Shown piece by piece: positions 36,129-47,207 of a DNA stretch of 64,000 nt. The notes under the pieces were generated by a model, which was not told the origin of the DNA, searched no databases, and saw nothing but the letters and a program-made list of their open reading frames with translations. The stretch is from contig JAKSZP010007897.1 in NCBI GenBank assembly GCA_022478985.1, forward strand, positions 302,710 to 366,709, written 5' to 3'. How positions within the stretch are numbered: position 1 is the first letter of the stretch; every line of letters begins with the position of its first letter. Made by a program: the position numbers and the translations under genes. This DNA is from Massospora cicadina (taxonomy: Eukaryota; Entomophthoromycota; Entomophthoromycetes; Entomophthorales; Entomophthoraceae).

Positions 36129-36542
36129 TGTCATCACTACAGTTCTTTGGACTGGCGCCAGGGTTTGTGGTGGCTCGAAGCTGGAAAATTTGGAAAGAGC
36201 AATAAAAAGGAAATGGGAAAATTGGTTTAGAATACTAAATACTTCTATTAAGCTAAAAGGCTTTTGATGTTTATAGGGTGCATTGAGACTTGGTGCCTAC
36301 AGGATCGTCGGGGCCTCATCCATTCAGGATCTTTACTGATCATCTGGAATGGCCTCTCGTGGGCGTCCTCAATGGATAGCGTTGCTCACCTGACTGAATG
36401 GGTGGAAACGCTGCCCAACATGACTCAAAAATAGGGGAAGAGGATTTTGAAATAGATTTAACTCGAGTAGGTTTGACGACTGATTTGGCACAGCCTGATC
36501 AGAAGAAGGGAATTTGATTCAATTTTTTTTTCTCAAATTCCA
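36129..36542 (-). repeat. 3' LTR of element F
   Basis: Plus strand from tgtcatcactacag to ctcaaattcca. It aligns with 48256-48672 through blocks such as gtttgacgactgatttggca and cgtcctcaatggatagc. Confidence 0.88.
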
Positions 36543-36556
36543 CCTATGTCCCCCTC
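36543..36556 (-). promoter_or_regulatory. Polypurine tract of element F
   Basis: The element strand reads gagggggacatagg directly before the 3' LTR. Confidence 0.7.
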
Positions 36557-36559
36557 AAG

Positions 36560-37700
36560 ATCCTGTCGGAGGGGGATATTTGGCCGTAGGAACTGACCAT
36601 GCACCCAATTTACTACAGTACCTTGATTGATGTCAGTAATGGAGTACTCAGGCTTCATCTTATGAATGACTTTGTAGGGTCCAGACCAAAGTACGTCAAG
36701 CTTTTTCTTTCAGCCTTCAGGTCGATGATGATAAAAGAGAACAAGGTCACCTAATTGAAAATCTGGTAAGGAAGTTGTCCGAGGTTATATCAGGATGTTT
36801 ATCTTCCAGTGGTGGTGATTATGCCTTAAGTAGCTTGGGCTTATAGCCAGATAATTTCATCAGTTAGAGCCCTCATAGTTAATTCAGAGTTCTCAGGGGT
36901 GGAGGCTTTAAGCAGGGGCTGGACGCTACTTGGTAGCCAAGGTGCCCGCCCATATAGGGCTTCGAATGGGGACATCTTGATGACATGGTGATAGCTTACC
37001 CTGTAGGCAAGCAAGGCGCTGGGTAGATAATGGTTTCAATGGGCATGGTCTGAGGTGGCCATCTTCCATAGGATGGAAACAAGAGTTCCATTAGCACGTT
37101 CTACCGCCCCATTAGTAGATGGGTGGTAGAGGGCAGCGAAACTCTGAGTGTGCCAAATAATGAAGTTAGTTCTTGTACTACCTGGGAGGTGAAGTTACAT
37201 CCATTGTCCAAAAGTAAGGTCTGGGGGCACCCATGCTGGGTGAAAATGGAGTGAACAAGAAAAAGGGCGGTAGCCTTAGCAGTGGCAGCAGGGACTGAGA
37301 TCACCTCGACCCACTTAGTTAAGTGGTCTACAGCTAGGATAATATACTTGTGGCCATGCAATCCTGTGGGAAGGGGACCTATTACGTCGATGCTAATGAC
37401 ATTGAAGGGCTTGGTCGGGGCAACGACTGATTGCTGAAATTGAGGGTTGGCTCAGTCTTGAGATTGGCAGGTCATACAAGCTTCCAAAACCTCTTGGATG
37501 GTTTCTACCATTTGGTCCCAGTAGCATTGAGACTTCAGCCATTTGTGAGTCTTCTTAACCGCCCCGTGTCCCATAGTAGAATGGCCTTCCAGGATGACAT
37601 TGGTTTGAGAGGCAGGGTGGATATAGGGAAGCCACTTGTTGACTTTCTTGTAGAGTAGCCCATATTTGATTGCGTGTTTTGAGTCATTTGGCGGAGTTAG
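36560..37700 (-). pseudogene. Integrase remnant of element F
   Basis: The catalytic core at 37101-37361 reads YIILAVDHLTKWVEVISVPA and FTQHGCPQTLLLDNGCNFTS, with the second catalytic Asp kept. The Glu region (37080-37130) is frameshifted around LLMGR. The C-terminal GPY/F-type module is visible near 36650-36780 (FQLGDLVLFYHHRPEG, then LWSGPYKVIHKM). The N-terminal zinc region lies around 37450-37670 in decayed form. Confidence 0.85.
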
Positions 37701-37819
37701 GCCTGAACCTCAGGAGGTTCCAGTTCCCATTGTTCAGGCTTTCCTATTAGGTCATAGAGCTGATCTTCCTTAGGGGCCAAAACCACTAATACTGGCATCT
37801 TGGAGAGGCCGTCAGAATT

Positions 37820-38990
37820 CTAGTGTATTGGGCCTGCGCGGTGGATGATGGTGAAATCATAGCTTTGCAGTTGTAGAGCCCACCTGGCTAGCCAACCATC
37901 AGGGTCTTTCATTTGTTGAAGCCACCGGAGCAAAGAGTGGGCCTGTAATAATAGTAAAATGAGTACCGTAGAGGTAAGTCCAGAAATGTTTGATGCTAAA
38001 AGGATGGCTAGACATTCCCTCTCAGTGGCGCTGTAGTTCCGCTCAGCCTTACTTAGCATCTTACTAAAATAAGCCATGGGGTGATCGACCTGTTCATCAT
38101 CATGTTGAGCCAGGATAGCCCCAATGGCGACGTCGCTTGCATCTGTGAACAATAAGAAGGGTTGGTCAAAGCGATGATGAACTAGAACAAGTTTAGTATA
38201 TAAGGCCGTACGTAAAGCGTTAAAAGCCTGTTCCTGTTCAGGCCGGCACTCAAATGGTATGTTCTTTTGCAGGAGATAGAATAGTGGCTCAGTTAGGTCA
38301 GAAAACTGTGGAATAGGCTGATGATAATAGTCCATCATGCCAAGAAATACTTGAATATATCGTAAGCTTTGGGGGCTGTGTCATCTTTTCTATGGTGTTG
38401 GCTTTGTTGGGTATAGGATGGATGCCACGCTTAGAGACCTTGTGTTCTAGAAACTCTAGCTCAGGCTGGAAGAAAGAGCACTTTGAGAGCTTGAGCTTGA
38501 CGGAGGCCTTCCTGAGATGTTCAAAGACTTCCTTGAGATAATCTATATGTCCATTAAAAGTTTGTGAGAAAACGGTGATGTTGTCCATGTAGAAGAGGAC
38601 GCATGAGAGCTTCAAGTCCCCAAGAATCCCATCCATGGCACGCTGGAACGTGGCTGGGGCGTTACAGAGGCTTTGGGGCATCCAGGTGGACTCAAATAGC
38701 CCCTCATTTGCGATTAGGGCACACTTGGCTCGGTCTTCTGGGATGAGCTCGACCTGAACATATCTGCTGGCGAGGTCCATGGCTGAGAAGTACTGGGAAC
38801 TGGCAAGCAGATGGAGAGAATTGTCAATCCAGGAAGAGGATAACTGTCCTTCTTGATGATGGAGTTAAATCGCTGATAATTCATCACCACCCGGTGCTTG
38901 TTATCCTTCTTTCAGACCAGCAGAAAGGGGAGTCTCAAGGACTATGTGATGGGTTTAAGAGCCCACTGTCGAGTAGCAGTTTAAGTTCCA
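37820..38990 (-). pseudogene. Reverse transcriptase and RNase H remnant of element F
   Basis: RT frame 38298-38780 (160 codons) has AMDLASRYVQVELIPEDRAK-type palm sequence, MPQSLCNAPATFQRAMDG, and a catalytic YMDN (38580-38591) in which the last Asp is Asn, a single G-to-A change. The start of RT is decayed at 38780-38990. RNase H at 37820-38338 has LLFTDASDVAIGAILAQHDD with the TDAS motif intact, ATERECLAILLA, and WALQLQSYDFTIIHRAG. Few lesions compared with G. Confidence 0.88.
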
Positions 38991-39021
38991 CTATAACCTG
39001 GGCCTCTTCAACCTTGCTCTT

Positions 39022-39445
39022 TTAGTAAGGCCAGGAATGAAAAGGGGGAGCATCCCCGGTTTCTATGTGGTGAAGGACTCCGCTCATTCTTACAAAATCA
39101 TAAGTTGAAGTTGAGGATAGGTCCAAGTATTCCTCCAACAGCTCCTGAACCTTGTGTCGCTGTTTGTCAGAGAGGTCCTTTCCAATATCAGCATTAACCA
39201 GATTAACTGAGGGTGGCGACTCCAAGCCAAAATCCCTCAAGTCCCCCAAAGCTTTGAACATCAGCAACAGCTCCTATCAGTAGTAGGCGGACATAAGCAG
39301 TGGGGCTGTTTGGAACTACAATTTTTGGTTTGTCAGTCAGGTTGGCTAGCAACACAGATATAGATCCATCATACGCTGTATCAAGGATCCCAGGGCAGGT
39401 CTGCACTTCCTTAGGAGGTGGGTTATCTAGGCCTCGAATTTCCAA
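39022..39445 (-). pseudogene. Protease-RT linker of element F
   Basis: Two overlapping frames (39022-39267, 39203-39445) give ILDTAYDGSISVLLANLTDK and ELLEEYLDLSSTSTYDFVRM. These occupy the place of the ILLVNL...DELTP linker of G. A frameshift separates them. Confidence 0.65.
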
Positions 39446-40030
39446 AAAATACCCTGAGGAATGTTGACATGAACCCGGGTGTTGACAATGACTTGGGATT
39501 TTGGGGGTACAGTAGTCGCCCGGGATAAATAGATTGGCATCCCTTCCAGTCCATCAACAGCAGGAGGGGGTATTCAGACTCGAGAGCCCCTTATATGATA
39601 CTCAAGCCAATCAATTCAGCCTTCAGTCTCCAGTAGGCAGGCTTGGGCTTTGACCTCTAACTTAGAGTCATGAGAAGTTTCAAAAACCAGAGGGACTAGA
39701 AGCCCCAGAAGGGAGAGGAAACCACCATCATAATGGAGCACCACTGAATAGTCTCAAAGGAACTGAGTCCCGAGGAGCAGGTCATAACTGGGGTTGTCTA
39801 GTGCAACTGTAAGAAGGTTCACAGCAAGCTTTCCAAAACGCAACAGTAAGGAGGAATAAGCTCCTATAGATTGGGTAAACTGCGGGCCGGCTGTGCCATA
39901 TTCCATGTAGTGGGGCAGGTCCAGAGCAATCTTGACTCATCTCATCAACTTGGAGGAGATGACGTTTATGGGGGCGCCACTATCAACTATGGCGAGAACT
40001 GGAATATTATGGACCTGGATGGCGACTCAG
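39446..40030 (-). pseudogene. Retropepsin remnant of element F
   Basis: Reading down from 40005, the minus strand gives VLAIVDSGAPINVISSKLM. The active-site triplet is DSG (39976-39984), an accepted variant of DTG. The frame is broken by TGA and indels afterwards. Confidence 0.75.
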
Positions 40031-41168
40031 GTAACCAAACTTCCATATTGGAGTAATAATGTGAGGAACATGGGAGAATCAGATGAAGAGTAAGCATTAT
40101 CAACATCTTTATTGTCATCAGATACCGCAACTAGTTCTTCTGGTACAACGGCTTCTGGTTCATTCACAGAGGATCCTTGAGGCTGGGTAGGGATGTCAGC
40201 ATAAAGCGCCTCTTCCTTCATGCTGATGGCCCTTTTCCTGCCTCATCGGCAAGAAGTTTCCAGCAGGTCATGGCACTGTGTCTAAAGCCATTACAATAGG
40301 TGCCTCAAGGATGTAAATTTTCTGGTTTTAAACTATGTGGACCCTAGGGTGATTAGAGGGACCAGTAAACGTAGCCTTAAAGTGTAGGGTCGAGGCAGGG
40401 ATCTCGTTGAGGGCCTCCTTAATCTCCTGAATAAAGATGAACCCAATCTTCTGCCTGATCATAAGCATTTGGGCCTCAGGATAGGATCCCAAGGCAGAGA
40501 CGACACCAGTGGTAGCGTCATTCAGGGTGATACAATTCATAGTGACCAAATGTTGTGCCTGGGCATAGAACTGGTTGGAAAACTCCATTGGGTTTTCTCC
40601 TTTGTTCAGTTAAATGCCCATGAAAACTTGCTTTTGGTTGGCCAAAGTTTGATTGCTGCCAAACTCTTGGATCAAGGCTGTACAGACCTGTTCCCAGGTG
40701 TTACACTATTTCAAATGGGGGTCATGATCTTCTGGGCAGTGCTAACTTGACAAGAGTGGATATGCTTCACCTTCTGTCAATCAGTGGCCTCCTCCATAGA
40801 ACTCTCATAGGCGTACAGAAAGAAGGTGATACTTTCTCATCCAAGGATGAACCTTAACTTTAAACTATGTTTAAAGTTAGCTACAATGGGAGTGGAAAGA
40901 GCATTAATGCCTAGGATGGGTACTGGCTCCAAGATCTCCGTTTCTGCATAATCCCAAGGAGCCTGCTGATCCAGATACTGCGCAAACCTTCAAAGTCCTC
41001 TTGGATGTAGTCCCAATTCTATCTGAGGGTGGAAGCAGAAGCCTTATTGGCAACTTGCTCCTTTAGGGATTATATAGATGTTCTGTAGATGAAGCTGGAT
41101 TTTGAGTGTGGTCAACCGGACTTTAAACCCTCAACAAGTTTGTTCAAGCTGAGAGATATGAGCATTAG
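40031..41168 (-). pseudogene. gag C-terminal part of element F
   Basis: 40328-40588 carries a capsid-like end (MEFSNQFYAQAQHLVTMNCI). 40222-40330 reads GTYCNGFRHSAMTCWKL, a nucleocapsid knuckle in which only the first Cys is changed (Gly). 40027-40221 is an acidic linker. Upstream to 41168 the frame is decayed; HISQLEQTC next to the E LTR is the coiled-coil end continuing from 47208. Confidence 0.7.
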
Positions 41169-41723
41169 TGTCATGATTCTGATACGACTGGATGATAATC
41201 ATGGGACAGCTAGGGCGGAATCTGCTGAAAATGATATCAGATATGACTATTTGTTTGTCTCGACATGAGGTGATATTGGGATTAACAGGTTTTATTGGAT
41301 ATAACGTTTTTATTATTATATCGCCTCTAAATAAGGCGATGTCAACATTTGACAAATACAAATTAAATCGCCTACAATTAGAGCGATAGCGAATTAGAGA
41401 ATAACCATCTGAAAAGAGGAGAATTGGTGGAATGAATAGTCCAAGCTATGAGAGTGGTACCATCCAAGCCGCTGTAATATAAGTGAGATGGGCGATTAAG
41501 AGGTTTTCTAAGTGAGTCTAGAGAAAGCGGAAAAGGAAGAATCCGCGGTATTAAGTATATTAAATAGAAGAGGTTGTGGGAGCGAGTGCTCTGTATTTAT
41601 TTATAAGTTTATCCTGTTGTTTTATGGACAACAATCATCATATCTTTGGTCCTGATTTCTCAATGGGTCAAACCCTGTGCAAAATCCGACAGCATATCTA
41701 TTGATACTGCCAATTTCACAACA
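41169..41723 (+). repeat. 5' LTR of element E
   Basis: TGTCATGATT to CACAACA. It contains atcgcct-ctaaata-aggcgat, a 7-bp-arm inverted repeat, at about 41319-41339, and a second weaker pair (atcgc...gcgat) after it. Confidence 0.92.
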
Positions 41724-41745
41724 GTGTTGCTCACTACAGGGGGCC
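41724..41745 (+). promoter_or_regulatory. Primer-binding site of element E
   Basis: gtgttgctcactacaggggg immediately after the LTR; one base off the consensus shared with F and J. Confidence 0.75.
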
Positions 41746-41819
41746 CATTGATCATTAATAAAATAATATAAATTCAGTCGCCTACTATGTCTCACCTAGG
41801 TTGCTTTGATAAGAAATTC

Positions 41820-43130
41820 GCATGACACAATAGGACCATTGCATATGAGGAGTTGAATCTTGCATTGGACACTGTGCTCAAAAGACAAGATGAGTTGCTC
41901 TAGTAAGTCTGCTGTGCTAAGCTGCTGACATCTGATCGTGAATGAAATATTCATGGGTTCTTTCAATGATTTGAGTTAGCAACTGAAGGTGCCTCAGACT
42001 GGCGCAGGGTGAAACTGTTGATCTCCACCTTGGATGTCAGAAGTGCTGATCAAGTTGTTTGTTACCTTTCAGACAGTTCTGTTACTTACCAAGAAGTCAA
42101 GGAGATGGTGATATGGTTGTTCGGTGGAAAAGCAAAGATGTCACAGCGAAAACCGAGTTCCTGACCATTGGGTTTCAATGAAATGAGACTCTCACCACAT
42201 TTGCTGAGCAGTTTATGGCAGAAGCCCATGTGTTGATTGGGGCCGGGATTTTAGCTTAAGCTGATGTATGCAATGCCATGGCCTCTACGGTGAAGCCATA
42301 TTCCAAACTTTACATTGTCATGACCTCGTTGTTAGAGGACTATGTACCTCTTCTTGGACTTGTTCAGTTTGTATGTCATTTAGCTGTAACTTCCCTTCAC
42401 CCAATATCGAGAAGATTCACACTGTCACTGAGGCCCACCCTAACCATGGGGAGGGAAGCAACCAGTCAATGCAGATCATGCCAGGCTACTCTTTGCAGCC
42501 CAACTACCGCTTCAGCCCTAACTACGCTGATCAACAGCAGACAGTCTATCAATGTGGGTCTAGTTACACCGATCATCTTTTGAATAACTTCCCAAGTGGG
42601 CTAACTTATATTAAGCACAGCTGTAGGCCCTATGGAGTAAGTTGGTTTAATAGTGGTTGCACCGGGCACATGGGATGATGATGTCCCTATTGACAGATCC
42701 CTCACATACAACAGGATCAAGGTTATCAGGGAAAAGTCAGAGCAGAGTAGAGACAGGACTCTCTACTTCCGCTATCTCAAAGTCATACGTCCCCTCTGAA
42801 TCTAATATATTGAAGGTAGTAGAAGCCTCCCAGTATGATGATACATTCCTCTACCAACAGCCAGTTGGGGGAGTAATTGTGCTGACTTAAGCACAATTCA
42901 AAAATATGGCCGACACAGGTTTTCTAGAGCTGCCAAAGCCCTACGCTTGCCAAATGTTTGCCCAAAATCTGTCAGACCAGCTAGAACCATTCGCGGATGC
43001 ATTGTCTATAAGAGGAGCAGAGGTCTTTTTTCCAGTGGATGCTATTATAACAGGATACCCTTGAGTTAGTGCAGGTATTATAGGGTTCCTGGGGAGACAT
43101 GACCGCTTAATGTACACGTAGTAGATAACT
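41820..43130 (+). pseudogene. gag remnant of element E, internally deleted
   Basis: It begins with YEELNLALDTVLKRQDELL (about 41850-41905), then jumps within 80 bp to the capsid block (SVTYQEVKEMVIWLFGGKAK near 42080-42140). In J these are about 580 bp apart. Further on, FLTIGFQ then ETLTTFAEQFMAEAHVLIGA matches D and J. The zinc knuckle near 42640-42670 reads WFNSGCTGHMG, with the Cys positions changed. Stops are scattered. Confidence 0.75.
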
Positions 43131-43139
43131 GACATTCAT

Positions 43140-43600
43140 CTTACTCAGAGTGCACTTACTGTGACGTGGTGGTAGCTAAAAACCAAGTACAAGCTATAAT
43201 TGATACAGGCGCTTCTGTTAACATTGTCTCCACTAAGTTGGTGGCAAAGTTGGCTTTAAAACCTGGCATAGAACAGCGGATGGTGTATGGGACCGCAGGA
43301 ATGGAAACCACGGTCTCTGAGGGAGCATATAGTGCGCTTCCTTTGAGGTTTGGATCCATTGTTATTATGGCACCGGTGGTATTATTACCAAATAACAACT
43401 ATGACCTGATGATTGGGACTGCTTTTATGCGACACTATGAGGCTGTTGTTGACAAGTTGGAAGAGACCCTAGCCATCCTGGGACAACGGATCCTCATCTA
43501 TTTTACTTCCAGGGGAGTGCCAGATGACCCAATCCGCTCTAGTCAAATTAATCTCGCTTATATCGATGGTGTGATACCTGTAAAATATCTGGGATGAAAC
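43140..43600 (+). pseudogene. Retropepsin domain of element E
   Basis: A 143-codon open frame (43166-43597). QAIIDTGASVNIVSTKLVAK carries the active-site DTGAS (43202-43216), and YDLMIGTAFMRHYEAVVDKL supplies the C-terminal I-G motif. Within this stretch no stop occurs, so the domain itself looks complete. It is the counterpart of the decayed MDMGTPINIV of D and J. Confidence 0.85.
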
Positions 43601-44200
43601 GGAAGACCCAAACGCTCCCAAACCAGATTTATGAGTACAAAGGATTCTGCTATGAGCTGCGAACGCTTTTACTATCCCTTCTGGGCATCAGTTCATAATT
43701 GGGACAGAGCTTTTAATTGATATACTGTGCAGTCTGTACAGAGAGGCTGTGGGGCCCTATCAATCATGACTCAAACCTCATGTGGCTCCTGGATTACTGT
43801 TACCTGGGCAGGGGAAAGTAAAAGTGTTGGTAGCGAATTTGCAGAAGGAGGTGTTGAAGGTTCAGCGGCACCAAGTGGTAGATTACCTGCATTTGATCAC
43901 TATCAGTGAGGTCCACCAGATACATAACTTTGGTTCTTGGGAAGATCTCAGCTTGGCTTTAAAAACCACCTTCAGCGTAATGACTGTAGTTCCTCAGGAG
44001 GCGTTCACTGGTCTATCGGAGGATCAGAAGGACAGGGTGATGGATCTGTTCAAGAAGTATCACAGCATCTTTGCAATTAATGATCATGACTTGGGTTGCA
44101 CTCACGGGGCTGTGCACTGGGAGGACATGGGAGACCACCCTATCAGGTCATGGCCTATCCATCGCTCAAAGGCAGCGGAAGAAGTTGTGTCTGCAGAAAA
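43601..44200 (+). pseudogene. Protease-RT linker of element E
   Basis: Frames 43727-43909 and 43782-44321 overlap through a frameshift. Peptides VKVLVANLQKEVLKVQRHQV and GLSEDQKDRVMDLFKKYHSI match J (LLEDQKDQAIALFQNV), and HGAVHWEDMGDHPIRSWPIH leads into the RT. Confidence 0.7.
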
Positions 44201-45440
44201 TAGATACATTGGTGAAACAAGGAATGTTGGAGTCATCCAGAAGTCCTTGGGCATCCCCAGTACTTATTGTCAAAGCGAAAGATGGATCCAATCGAGTAGT
44301 AATCAATTATCAGAAGCTTAACATCATTACAAAAAAAAGATTCTTACCCTCTTTTGCGAATTGATGATGCGTTAGATTGGTTAAGTGGGGACAAGTATTT
44401 CTCTGCTATGGATTAGATATTGGGGTACTGGCAGATTGAGTTGCCAGCGGCAGAACATGAAAAGTGCGCTATAATTAACTCAAAAGGATTGTTCCAGCCT
44501 ATATGTATGCCACAGGGTTTGGCAATGCTCCCGCTACATTCCAGCAGGATATGGATACTATTTTGGGCGACCTGAAGCTGTCTTGCATTCTTGTCTACCT
44601 TGATGATATCAATGTGTTTTCGCGAACGTTCATGGAGCATCTTGGACAGCTGGAGCAAGTGTTCCGCCGCCTGGCTGATGCTAATATTAAGATTAAGCTC
44701 CAAAAGTGCCACTTTTTTAAGGAACAATTGGAATATCTCAGCTTTGTGGTAGACTCCAAAGGGCTTAGCCCTCAGCCAGCCAAGGTGGAAGCCATCTGCA
44801 AAATGACTCGGCCAAGCAATAAGCGGGATATCCAGGTTTTCTTGGGGATGATTGGTTACTAACAGCTTTTCATTCACAACTTCTTCTGTGTCAGGGCTCC
44901 ACACTTTGAGCTACTTAAGAAAAACGCTGTCTTTAGCTGGACAGAACGATGTCAAACTGTTTTTGATGTATTATGATCTGCGTTGGCTAGCGCACCTGTT
45001 TTGCAATAACCCAATTTTAGAAAAGAGTTTATTGTGCAAATGGATGCTTCGCTTTCTGCTGTAGGGGCTGTGTTATCCCAAAAAGATGATGACGGTGTGT
45101 AGCACCCATTGCATATTGTAGCCGCAGTTTAAATGTGCCTATCCGGATTTACACTGTGACTGAGCAGGAGTGTTTAGCAGTAATCTATGCATATAAGCAT
45201 TTTGGGTTTACCTTCATGGGGTGAAATTTAAAGTGGTAACAGATCATGCCTCCTTTCTCTGGCTACAGAATCTGTGGGAACCTGAAGGGCGGCTTGCGCA
45301 ATGGGCTTTGGCTCCAGGCATATAATTTTAAGATCATGCATCGACCTGGGGCGAAGCATCAGAATGCAGACTGTCTTTCCCGATTACCCACAGTTGCCAT
45401 TACAGCGGATGTGGCTGACATAATGTATGAAAAGATGATT
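44201..45440 (+). pseudogene. Reverse transcriptase and RNase H of element E
   Basis: RT: SPWASPVLIVKAKDGSNRVV (44071-44364 frame), then MPQGFGNAPATFQQDMDTIL and an intact catalytic YLDD (44595-44606) within 44503-44862. That frame also gives KCHFFKEQLEYLSFVVDSKG and RDIQVFLGMIGY. RNase H: decayed around 44880-45240 (VTEQECLAVIYAYKHF), then clear at 45246-45578 (LWLQAYNFKIMHRPGAKHQN, ADCLSRLP). A handful of stops and frameshifts separate these blocks. Confidence 0.88.
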
Positions 45441-45579
45441 GTGGGTCAATATCATGATGAGCCGCTGCCCATGATCAAAGTGCTAGATGGGCTTAGGCAG
45501 GATACCTTCTTGCGCAATGGGGAGTTATATATGCGGATTGGGGAATCAACGCTGAGTTTCCCAAAACCCTCTGCCTGAC

Positions 45580-46634
45580 CTGCGATAATTATGGATGCCC
45601 TTAAGGCGGTAGGTCATGGAGGGTTGAAAAAACGCTGGAGTTCTTGCGAACCCACTACTATTGGGAGAGTATGCACTATGATGTGCTTGAGACGGTTAGT
45701 TGTTGCCATCAGTGCCAAGTGGAGAAACCATACCACTGGAAGACCACGCACCAGCTAGTTAACCCTCAGTTCACATGGCATACAGTTTCATTAGACGTGG
45801 TGGGGCCGCTGCTGACTGGCGCAAACCACTCCAAATATATAATAGTAGTCATTGACAATTTGACAAGATGGGTAGAAGCGAGGGCTATCAAGGATTTGGG
45901 GGCTTTCACTACCGCCAAGTTCATCCTGGAGTGCGTCATACAGCGCCATGGTTGTCCGTAATTTATCCTAACAGACAACGGAACCAATTTCATGTCACAT
46001 ATATTGGCCAAGTTGAACGAGCTAATGGCAATCCGCGGGGTTTTAACTACCCCCTACCACCCTGAATCTAACGGTATGGTGGAATGGGTCAATGGGGCTT
46101 TGGTAAATATTCTATGAAAGCTTGTAAATGAGTGGCCGTCAGACTGAAGCACCCTTTTATCCACCGCTGTCTTTGCATACAATATCAGCTACCACTTATC
46201 AACTGGTAAGAGCCCATTCCAATTGCTTTATCAATGACATCCAGCACTACCTAAATTGCTTTATTCCTGTGTAGAAGATACCAGCGGAGTTGAGCCCCAC
46301 CACTATTTGTCAATCTTAATGAACACGCTGATTAAGCTCTAAACTGAGGCATATTCTACTAGTCTTGTCAAGAAGATTCAGGATCATGTGGCTGACCAAT
46401 GTAGACGCAGCAGTATTTCAAAGTTAAGGGTAGGGGAATTGGTCCTGTTTTATGACAAACATGGGTTTGGAAGAAAGAACAAGCTCACCAGCATATGGAG
46501 TGGACCATTCGAGATCATTGAGAAAACTGGGGCTGACGCCTATCCCTTAAGGAACCTGTAGGGGGTCAAATTATTAACCAGGTACATGGGAAGTTCCTTT
46601 AACCATAAAAACAATAAGAGCCTTATCGTCCAGT
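45580..46634 (+). pseudogene. Integrase of element E
   Basis: The N-terminal zinc part reads SCCHQCQVEK (about 45690-45725). The first catalytic Asp lies in SLDVVGPLLTGANHSKYIIV. TAA replaces Gln in CPQF at about 45960. The second Asp is in [11 protein letters not shown], and the Glu in [20 protein letters not shown] (about 46050-46115). The C-terminal module reads LVLFYDKHGFGRKNKLTSIW then SGPFEIIEKTGADAYPL. All three catalytic residues are present. Confidence 0.85.
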
Positions 46635-46647
46635 CAAGGAGGGGTAA
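46635..46647 (+). promoter_or_regulatory. Polypurine tract of element E
   Basis: caaggaggggtaa directly before the 3' LTR. Confidence 0.8.
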
Positions 46648-47207
46648 TGTCATGATTACAATATGACTGGATGATAATCATGGGACAGCTAGGGCGGAAT
46701 CTGCTGAAAATGAAATCAGATATGAGTATTTGTGTGCCTCAAGATGAGGCGATATTGATATTAACAGGTTTTATTAAATATAATGGTTTTATTATTGGAT
46801 CGCCTCTAAATAAGGCGATGTCGACATTTGATGAATACAAATTAAATCGCCTACAATTAGAGAGATAGCGAATTAGAGAATAACCAGCTGAAAAGAGGAG
46901 AATCGGTGGAATGAATAGTCCAAGCTATGAGAGTGGTATCATCCAAGCCACTGTAATATAAGCGAGTTGTGCGATTAAGAGGTCTTTTGTTGTTAAGTGA
47001 GTCTAGAGAAAGCGGAATAGGAAGAATCCGCGGTATTAAGTATATTAAATAAAATAGGTTGTGGGAGCAAGTGCTCTGTATATATTTATAAGTTATTTTG
47101 TTGGTTTGTGGACAACTATTATCATATTGTTGGTCCTGATTGCTCAGCGGGTCAAACCCTTTGCAAAATCTGCCAGCGTATCTATTGATACTACCAATAT
47201 CACAACA
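46648..47207 (+). repeat. 3' LTR of element E
   Basis: Near-identical in structure to 41169-41723, including the atcgcct...aggcgat pair (about 46799-46819). One notable difference is an 11-bp-scale insertion near 46985. Confidence 0.92.

Larger units (their letters stand above)
41169..47207 (+). mobile_element. Element E: innermost and best preserved Ty3/gypsy element
   Basis: LTRs of 555 and 560 bp (41169-41723, 46648-47207) are very similar to each other, with only scattered differences, so E is the youngest insertion in the nest. PBS and PPT are present. The plus-strand interior has gag, protease, RT, RNase H and integrase. Catalytic motifs DTGAS, YLDD and the integrase Asp and Glu residues survive, yet stops and frameshifts remain. 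About 0.5 kb of gag found in D and J is missing. E lies in the F gag; no exact target duplication is visible (attag versus gatgg). Confidence 0.9.
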
